A stretch of DNA of 14,125 bases from Desulfobacterales bacterium (GTDB lineage Bacteria > Desulfobacterota > Desulfobacteria > Desulfobacterales > 4be13). The position numbers and the translations under genes are program-made. The notes under the pieces are model-generated. The model was not told where the DNA came from. It did not search any database and was given only the letters and a program-made list of their open reading frames with translations. The DNA lies in NCBI GenBank assembly GCA_029940115.1, contig JAOZRQ010000134.1, positions 1 through 14,125 on the forward strand, written 5' to 3'. Every line of letters begins with the position of its first letter. Position 1 is the stretch's first letter. This document shows, one piece after another, positions 4,997 through 11,500 of the stretch.

Positions 4997-7771
4997 ATGA
5001 ACATTATCTGCCATAAATCCGCCTTCTCCTGCTTCATGGCGCTCCTGCTTTTTTCATTTCATCCTGCCGGATATGGGGCTGAAGCACAGAAGAAAAAAGC
5101 ATCCGTTCACGCGTCCATTACGGTCACTGTGAAGGAGGGGCAGAGCATTCGGGGGATATCTGAAGAATATCTGAGCGATCCGAACCTGTGGGAAGACATT
5201 CTTCACGCCAACCATATGACCCGCGCGGACCAAGTCCGCGCGGGAATGGCCCTTCATATCCCTGTTGAGGCAATCACTCTGTCAAACCAGGCGTTGGAAA
5301 ATGCGAGGCAGCTCATTCGGCAGGCAACCGAGGCAGGCGCGAAGATATTCGCTCCCCGGGCCATTGCCTCAGCAATCGGAATCAGAGACCGTGCCATTGA
5401 AAACCGGCAAGCTGGCAAATGGTCAGACGCGATTGATCGGGCAACGGCCGCGGCCGAAGAGGCCCGAAAAGCCCTGAACATCAGCAGAACCTATCAGGAT
5501 GTGCCAGCTGAGGCAAGGGTGGCGCATTATCGGGGACAGGTCCACAGGAAAAGGCCATCCGACAATCTGTGGAAGGACATTTCCCGGGATGAGATCCTTA
5601 TGGAAGGGGAAAAAGTGCGGACCCTTTCCCAATCCTACGCGGAGATCCTTTTCCGGGATGACAGCCGACTCCAGTTGAGGGAGAACGCGCAGGCCCTGAT
5701 CCGAAAGATGCGGGCCAACCTTCTGAAAGACAGCGGGGAGGCAAAGGTCAGCCTCATCAGCGGCGATGTGCTCGCGCTGATTGCCGGCAAGGAGGCGTTT
5801 CACTTGGAAGTGGAGGGAGTTGAGATGAAAATCAACTCCCGACGGTTCCGGGCGGGCCGGGATGAAGAGAAGGATGTGGCTTGGTTTGCGGTGGATGACG
5901 GCGAAGTTGAGATCAGGGCCAAAGGGAAGAAAGTGGTGCTGAAAAAGAATCAGGGATCAATTGTCGCCCGAAATCAGAAGCCATCGGACCCTCGGGATCT
6001 CCTTCCTCCTCCCCGACTCACTGCCCCTCCTGACGGGGAAGATCGGTTTGACCTCACTGCCCCTCTGGCGTGGGAGCCGGTGAAGGGGGCCGGCGATTAC
6101 CTCTTGGAGATCTCTGACAACGCGGCCTTCTCAGGGGTCCTCTGGAGCGAGAAGGTGCCGGAGAACAAAGGGAACTTTCCTGGCCATCTGGGCCCGGGAG
6201 CATATTACTGGCGGGTGACCGCCGTTGATCCGGACAAGCTTCCGGGACGCGTCAGCAAGGGGAGATTCATCCGCATCATAGCGGACAACGAACCGCCGTT
6301 CCTTGTGATTCATTCACCAAAACCCCAGGCAATCCTTTCGGAAAACCGGGTGGAGATCGCCGGTGTCACCGAAGCGGATGCCACACTGACCATAATCTGT
6401 GGCGAGGGGCAAGGGGCGAGGGGCGTCCTTCGGCAAGCTCAGGAACCGGGCCTTCGGCAAGCTCAGGAACCGGGCCTTCGGCAAGCTCAGGAACCGGGGG
6501 CGAGCGGAGGATCACCTCTTGCCGTTCGCCCATCGCCCATCGCCCATTGCCGGGATGACGGGACCTATCGGTTCCGGTGTTCCCTCTCTGAAGGGGAGAA
6601 TCGTTTGGTCGTCCAGGCCAAAGACCGGGCCGGCAACGTCCGCCAGCTGGAACGGACGGTCATCTTTCTGCCGGCAGGCAAAATTGACCTCTCCTTTGCC
6701 CCACTGATGAGGAGAATCGGGGATCATCTGTTCCTTGTGAGACATCATCACTTCACCTTGGCCGGAAAGACCTATCCCAAAGGTTGCATCACCGTTGCCT
6801 CAGTTCCGCTCGACTCAACATTTGAAAACGGCGGCGATGGGCGAGCGACGAGCGACGAGCGGCCAGTGGTTGGGGATCAGCGGGTAACTGAAAACGGCGG
6901 CGAGCGGCGAGCGGCGAGCGGCGAGCGGCCAATGGTTGGCGGTGAGCGGCCAGCGGTTGGGGGTCAGCGGGTAACGGCCAGTGACGAGCGGCCAGCGGTT
7001 GGCGGTGACCGTCGGCCCCTCGCCGCTCACCCCTTGCCGCTCACCGCTGACCGCTCGCCGCTCGCTCGTCGCTTTTCAGCAAGGACCATGGCGGATGCCC
7101 AAGGCCGGTTTCAGATGAATCTTCAGGCAGAGGGAGAAAAGGATACCTTTATTATAGAGGTCATCACCCGCGCGGGTGAGGTGAGGAAAAGTCATTTCAC
7201 TATTGAACTGGACAACCAACCGCCAGTCATCCGCTTTGACAAGGATATCCCCTCTGCCATCACCGAGAAGCGGTTGACCATTGAGGGACGCCTTGAGGGA
7301 GGAGTCCGCCTGAACCTGAATGGAGAAGATATCCCACTGAAAAAAACTGAGCATCCCAAAATTTCAAGGTTCAAATTTCAAACCACAAATTTCAAGCCCC
7401 AAGTGTCAAGCCCCCTTCGATTTACAGCCTATGATCAGGCAGGAAATGTCACCTGGCTTGAAAAGGAGGTGCTGTTTGACCCAGATCCCCCGCAGTTTGT
7501 CAGGTATGACATCTCACCAAGAAAGGCCAAGGGCGGGGAAAAGACAAAGGTGACGGTTCAGGCAAAGGACGTGGCAGGGCTGGCGAAAATCGCCCCTTTC
7601 ACGGCACAGGTGGGAGAATATGTTCATAAGGGCATGATGACACGATCCGGACAGGGCGCGTACATCGGCCTGTTTCAGGTCCCAAAGCACATCAGGGGAA
7701 GGGTGAGACTCAAACAGGTGACCCTGTCGGATTATCTCGGCAACAAAAGGGAAATGAGAATTGAAAGGTGA
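4997..7771 (+). CDS. Secreted LysM / FecR / Ig-like repeat envelope protein
   Basis: A 924-residue exported protein. Residues 1-28 form a signal peptide (cleavage near GYGA-EA). AAGG at 4988-4991 supports ATG 4997; Met14 is an alternative start. Domains in order: LysM (about 41-91, VKEGQSIRGISEEYL), which binds peptidoglycan in this family; an alanine-rich DUF4398-like helical segment (about 95-165); a FecR-like domain (about 180-310, MEGEKVRTLSQSYAEILFRD); an FN3-like domain (about 337-425, GAYYWRVTAVD); three Ig-like or glucodextranase-B-like domains (about 428-830) with repeated AGNV motifs; and a C-terminal domain. Three low-complexity tracts interrupt the Ig-like part at about 469-518, 610-693 and 788-807. 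They coincide with 7-bp repeat elements in the DNA. It probably anchors to the cell wall and scaffolds surface proteins; the precise function is unknown. Confidence 0.9.
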   Translation: MNIICHKSAFSCFMALLLFSFHPAGYGAEAQKKKASVHASITVTVKEGQSIRGISEEYLSDPNLWEDILHANHMTRADQVRAGMALHIPVEAITLSNQALENARQLIRQATEAGAKIFAPRAIASAIGIRDRAIENRQAGKWSDAIDRATAAAEEARKALNISRTYQDVPAEARVAHYRGQVHRKRPSDNLWKDISRDEILMEGEKVRTLSQSYAEILFRDDSRLQLRENAQALIRKMRANLLKDSGEAKVSLISGDVLALIAGKEAFHLEVEGVEMKINSRRFRAGRDEEKDVAWFAVDDGEVEIRAKGKKVVLKKNQGSIVARNQKPSDPRDLLPPPRLTAPPDGEDRFDLTAPLAWEPVKGAGDYLLEISDNAAFSGVLWSEKVPENKGNFPGHLGPGAYYWRVTAVDPDKLPGRVSKGRFIRIIADNEPPFLVIHSPKPQAILSENRVEIAGVTEADATLTIICGEGQGARGVLRQAQEPGLRQAQEPGLRQAQEPGASGGSPLAVRPSPIAHCRDDGTYRFRCSLSEGENRLVVQAKDRAGNVRQLERTVIFLPAGKIDLSFAPLMRRIGDHLFLVRHHHFTLAGKTYPKGCITVASVPLDSTFENGGDGRATSDERPVVGDQRVTENGGERRAASGERPMVGGERPAVGGQRVTASDERPAVGGDRRPLAAHPLPLTADRSPLARRFSARTMADAQGRFQMNLQAEGEKDTFIIEVITRAGEVRKSHFTIELDNQPPVIRFDKDIPSAITEKRLTIEGRLEGGVRLNLNGEDIPLKKTEHPKISRFKFQTTNFKPQVSSPLRFTAYDQAGNVTWLEKEVLFDPDPPQFVRYDISPRKAKGGEKTKVTVQAKDVAGLAKIAPFTAQVGEYVHKGMMTRSGQGAYIGLFQVPKHIRGRVRLKQVTLSDYLGNKREMRIER
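6401..6549. repeat. In-frame heptamer palindrome within the LysM/FecR gene, site 1, with nested 24-bp x3
   Basis: The left arm is GGCGAGG, GGCAAGG, GGCGAGG (6401-6421). The right arm is CCTCTTG, CCGTTCG, CCCATCG, CCCATCG, CCCATTG (6515-6549). Nested between them at 6427-6498 are three identical 24-bp units, each encoding LRQAQEPG. Without those 72 bp the remainder is 77 bp, which is 11 x 7, so the 24-bp array seems to have entered a pre-existing heptamer element. In the protein this replaces a short strand-loop segment between ATLTI and DDGTYRF, where related Ig-like domains have only a few residues. Confidence 0.92.
6834..7071. repeat. In-frame heptamer palindrome within the LysM/FecR gene, site 2 (34 x 7 bp)
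   Basis: The tract is 238 bp and reads as exactly 34 consecutive heptamers. It starts GCGATGG, GCGAGCG, ACGAGCG, passes through four GCGGCGA units and alternating GCGGCCA, GCGGTTG and GCGGTGA units (to 7008), then switches strand sense to CCCCTCG, CCGCTCA, CCGCTGA and CCGCTCG. The frame stays open. The protein shows a matching 7-residue periodicity (GERRAAS, GERPMVG, GERPAVG, GQRVTAS, DERPAVG). It sits between ITVASVPLD and ADAQGRFQMNL, inside an Ig-like domain. Confidence 0.94.
7352..7413. repeat. In-frame 14-bp (2 x 7) tandem tract, site 3
   Basis: From about 7354 the sequence reads as units of 14 bp: CCCAAAATTTCAAG, GTTCAAATTTCAAA, CCACAAATTTCAAG, CCCCAAGTGTCAAG. This again has an underlying 7-bp rhythm (NNNCAAR / TTTCAAR). 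It encodes about 20 polar and aromatic residues (KISRFKFQTTNF...) inserted between PLKKTEHP and LRFTAYDQAGNV of an Ig-like domain. No complementary right arm is seen. Confidence 0.8.
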
Positions 7772-7840
7772 AGTGCCCTGCCGGCAAGGGGCAGGAGCAG
7801 GGGCACAAGGCATGGCTCCCCTAAATCCGTTACTGGTTCG

Positions 7841-7987
7841 GCATCCTTCATCCATCGGTTTACACTTTTTTGAGACGAAAAAGTTTGTAGTTCCGCCCTT
7901 AGGCGGTGTGGTGCCGCCTGAAGGCGGAACTACAAACTTTTTCCATCCGAAAAGTGCAAACTACTTTCATATGAAATGAAGGATGCC
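7841..7987. repeat. 147-bp nested palindrome with AGTTTGTAG core, copy 2
   Basis: Three nested inverted pairs share one centre. The outer pair is GCATCCTTCAT (7841-7851) with ATGAAGGATGC (7976-7986). The middle pair is GTTTACACTTTT (about 7859-7870) with AAAAGTGCAAAC (about 7950-7961). The core is AAGTTTGTAGTTCCGCC... / ...GGCGGAACTACAAACTT (about 7878-7942), the second copy of the 57-bp palindrome at 4928-4984. The upstream piece 7772-7840 holds only a weak GC-rich inverted repeat without a T-run. The frame across this palindrome reads VVPPLGGVVPPEGGTT, a translation of the repeat and not a gene. Confidence 0.9.
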
Positions 7988-8006
7988 ACTGGTTCTAACG
8001 GTTTTT

Positions 8007-8239
8007 CTGATTATAACGGATTTAGGGGAGGCTTGAACTTGAACTTATACTTGAACTTGAACGTGAACTCATACTTGAACTTGAACTCGAACTTGCCCAC
8101 AAATGAACATTCAAGTTCACGTTCACGTTCACGTTCACGTTCAAGTTCACGTTCACGGGCACGTTCACGTTCACGGGCACGTTCACGGGCACACTCACGT
8201 TCACGGGCAGGCGGCCTCCCCGAAAAGCGTTATAATCAG
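8007..8239. repeat. 233-bp palindrome with hexamer arms (CTTGAA / GTTCAC)
   Basis: The outer closure is CTGATTATAACGG (8007-8019) with CGTTATAATCAG (8228-8239), and GGGGAGGC with GCCTCCCC. Inside, the left arm (about 8032-8094) is a run of GAACTT-type hexamers with degenerate members. The right arm (about 8110-8209) is a run of GTTCAC, GTTCAA and GGGCAC hexamers. A loop of about 15 bp separates them. The arms are reverse complementary in pattern. Translation gives alternating LNVN or SRSR runs, which are not genes. It is built like the heptamer elements but with a unit of 6. Confidence 0.92.
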
Positions 8240-8410
8240 CGGTTTTTGTGGTTTCCGACATGATCCGCAGATGAACGCGGATGAACGCAGACAGACGCCC
8301 ACGGCCTGTGCGGCCGGCCAGGGTGCGGGAGCATCGGCGTCCATCCGCGGTCTGCAGGGATCACAGCTGCCTGAAATCCTATGCAACCACAAAATCCGTT
8401 AGAATCAGAT
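8240..8410 (-). repeat. 171-bp dispersed repeat, copy B (inverted relative to copy A)
   Basis: The reverse complement aligns gap-free with 3121-3291 with 6 mismatches in 171 bp by direct reading. It abuts the hexamer palindrome on its left without spacer. On its right a second edge sequence follows (CCGTTATAATCAG at 8411-8423), matching the CTGATTATAACGG that opens the neighbouring palindrome. Copies A and B form a large inverted pair around the LysM/FecR gene. Confidence 0.94.
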
Positions 8411-8441
8411 CCGTTATAATCAGGTTTCTTCTGTCGGACAA

Positions 8442-8564
8442 CTGTGTACAGGACAAAAAGTTGTGGGTGGCAAGAACCCGGCTTTTTTCCCGAACGGACA
8501 GATTCCCAAACCGCCAGAAAAAGCCGAGTTTCTTTCCCATTCACTTTTTTTGTCCTGTACACAG
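8442..8564. mobile_element. MITE, copy 5, intact with 9-bp target duplication, upstream of PKD gene
   Basis: A 123-bp element with perfect ends CTGTGTACAGG / CCTGTACACAG, inner stem AAGAACCCGGCTTTTTTC / GAAAAAGCCGAGTTTCTTT and no gene of its own. Exact direct repeats GTCGGACAA at 8433-8441 and 8565-8573 flank it. The right duplicate ends 5 bp before ATG 8579 of the PKD gene. The insertion therefore sits in the 5' untranslated region and may have displaced the promoter or ribosome-binding site, or supplied new ones. Confidence 0.96.
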
Positions 8565-8581
8565 GTCGGACAATTCAAATG
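8565..8581 (+). promoter_or_regulatory. Start region of the PKD gene at the MITE junction
   Basis: The only purine-rich candidate is AGG at 8563-8565, formed across the MITE end and the target duplicate, 13 bp before ATG 8579. That is a weak, over-distant ribosome-binding site. Before insertion the sequence would have read TTCTGTCGGACAATTCAAATG, also without a clear Shine-Dalgarno. The start is chosen from the signal peptide, not from the ribosome-binding site. Confidence 0.5.
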
Positions 8582-11500
8582 ACAACACACAAAACCATAT
8601 TCCCTCTTTTCTTGGCAACGATCGGCTTGGTCGTGTTTTCCCCGCTGGCCCTGTGCCTTGAACCGACTCATCTGGTCACTTACGGTTCAAAGGCCCAGAC
8701 CATCGAGGGGGATGATGACTTTTTGCAGGTGCTCTTCATCCGGGTTCCAGAAAGCTTGGGCGTCCCGTTTTACATCCGCCTCTTTGACGCAGATTGCGGA
8801 GGGAACCTGGATGCCCGTTATACCAAAGAATGGGACACTCTCACCCGCTTTCGCCTATTCGGCGGAAAAGGCGCGTACTCAACGCCGGGACTAAGACGCC
8901 CCACACCCACCCAGACCGATCTTGAAGCCGGCAAATTGCTCGCAGATGAGACCTTCGGGGAAGACCCCTTCAAGGACAGCCGCTGGCACACCTTTGCAAA
9001 AGTTCTGCCCGAACAGGGGGAAAAGCGTGGCGGGTTCAGATATGTCAAGCTGGTCATTGAGGGGAAGGCAGGGGACGATGGGAACCGCTTCTCCGTTGCC
9101 GTGAGCCTCAGCCCCCGCCGAAACCGTCCTCCCGACGGTCTCAGCATCTTCAGCTACACCCCCAGCATTCACCTGCCGAGATCGGATGTGTTTGCGGAGA
9201 TGCGCTTTTTTGTGCCAAAGGATGAGCAGACGATCATCGCACACAACTTTGACTCTTCCCAGGCCTTTGTCGGAGTGGACACCGCATTTCGCGCCAATCT
9301 GCCCGTCTCGCCCTCGGGTCAGGATGAATGGGCCCACAGCTCGGTCCTTCTAAACAAAGATGAGACCGGCCGCATGGCCGCGCTTCGCTTCGCAGGGGGC
9401 AGGGAGATCCCGAATGATGGAACATTTTATGTCACCGATGCCCAAGGCAATCTGCTGCCGATCGGGTTGCCTGTCCATCTCCAGAAACCGAATTCCCGAC
9501 CTGAACCGCGTGTGGAGATGGAGCCGCTTGAGGACTGCAACTCGTTCCTCTTTGATGGGTCCCGAACACTTGATCCGGACGGCGACGCGATGAGCTTCTC
9601 CTGGAATTTCGGCGATGGACACACCGGCACAGGCGAGCGGATCACGCACCGGTACGATGCCCCGGGCCGCTATGAGGCCAGCGTGATGGTCTCTGACGCA
9701 TCGGGTCAAATCAGCAACAGCAGTCTCAGACGATTCACCGTCACGGTCAACCATCCGCCAGTGAGCGATGCCGGTCTGGATAGGATCGCTGCTCCGAGGG
9801 AAACCTTGGCGTTCGACGCGTCCGCTTCTTCTGACCTGGACGGGGAGCTGATCCATTACGTTTGGGATTTCGGCGATGGGCACCGATCCCAAGGAGTCCA
9901 TGTTCGGCACACCTACCGTCGGCCCGATGTCTATGTCGTGACCCTGCGCGTGACGGACAACTCGGGCAGTCCCTGCAACTTCGCGACCGATGAATGTGAG
10001 ATATGGATCAACGCCAAGCCCGTCGTGAACATCGGCCCGGATCGGATCGCGTCGGCAGAGGAGGAGATGGCATTCAGCGGCGCGAACATCGGCGACAGCG
10101 ACGGGAAGATCATCGCTTATGAATGGAACATGGGGGACGGGGTCAAGAAGAGCGGGAGAGAGGTCTCCCACATCTATGAGAAACCGGGAACATACACCGT
10201 CCGATTGGACATTGCCGATGATGCCGAAGCCGACAACAGCACGGCCCATGACACCCTGAAGGTCTTTGTCAATGACCCGCCAGTCGCGGACGCGGGCGAG
10301 GATCAGCGGGCCGCTGTGGGGGAGACGGTGCGGTTTGACGGCTCTGACTCCTTTGATCCCGATGGGGAGCTGATCGAATTCATATGGAACTTCGGGGATG
10401 ACACGATGTTGACACTCGACTCGGCACTCGAACCAGTCACCCATGCGTACGAAGAGCCGGGAGAATATCTAATGACGCTGACGGTGAGGGACAGTTCCGG
10501 GTCCTCCTCAGACATGAACCATGATCAGATGACCGTCATCGTCAATGATCCGCCCATTGCCGACGCGGGCTTGGATCAATGGGTCACCAGTAGCGAGGTC
10601 GAGTTTGACGGGAGCGGTTCCACGGATCGGGATGGCGAGATCACCCGATATCTGTGGGATTTCGGAGACAGCACAACAGGAGAAGGCCCTCAGCCGCGTC
10701 ATATCTATGGATTTCCGGGGACCTATCTCGTCCGCCTGACCGTGACCGATGATTCCGGAACCTCAACCCATCGCACTGCCGATGACATGCAGGTGATTGT
10801 GAATCATCTCCCCATTGCGGACGCGGGCCCGGATCGCGTCGGCGTCCCGGGTCAGGCATTCATCTTTGACGCGTCCGGCTCCCTTGATCCGGACGGCGAC
10901 ATCCGGTCATTTCAGTGGGACTTTGGAGACGGGGGCCGCTCCCAGAAATTGCCTGTTCAGGACTTGAAATTCCAGAAAGTCAGCCACAGATTCCCCGATT
11001 CCGGCAGATACAACGTGTTTCTGACCGTTTATGACAACACCGGCCACGAAAATGCCGTCGGCTTTGACGAAGCCGTCATCATTGTCAATGCCTCCCCTGT
11101 CGCGAAAGCGGCGATGGGCGAAGGGGCGAGCGGCCAGCGGCCAGCGGCCAGCAGCGACCACCCATTGCCGCTCGCCACTCGCCGCCCGCCGCCCGCCCAT
11201 TGCCCATCGCCCATCCTCCTCTCACCCAATGAGCCGATTCAGCTTGACGGAACCCAATCTTATGATCCAGACGGACAGATCGTCTCCTATCAGTGGACGT
11301 TTTCAGACGTCATATGCAAGGATCAAGATTCAGGCGAGTTTGAATGCCGAAAGCCTCTGCAAGGAACAGGCAACAAGCCACAAACATCAAGCATCAAGCA
11401 TCAAGCAGTCGCGTGTCGCTTTGCCGAGCCCGGAATTTACGAGGCGACCCTGACGGTGGTGGACAACTCCCGAGTGGAGAACGCTGTGGCCCAAGACCAG

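Noticed and set aside
8022..8263. Open frames with LNVN or SRSR runs
   Set aside because: Pure translation of the hexamer palindrome in both directions.
9350..10444. 364-residue open frame on the minus strand
   Set aside because: It lies antisense to well-defined PKD domains, has no start signals, and its residues mirror the repeated PKD codons. It is a shadow of the + strand gene.
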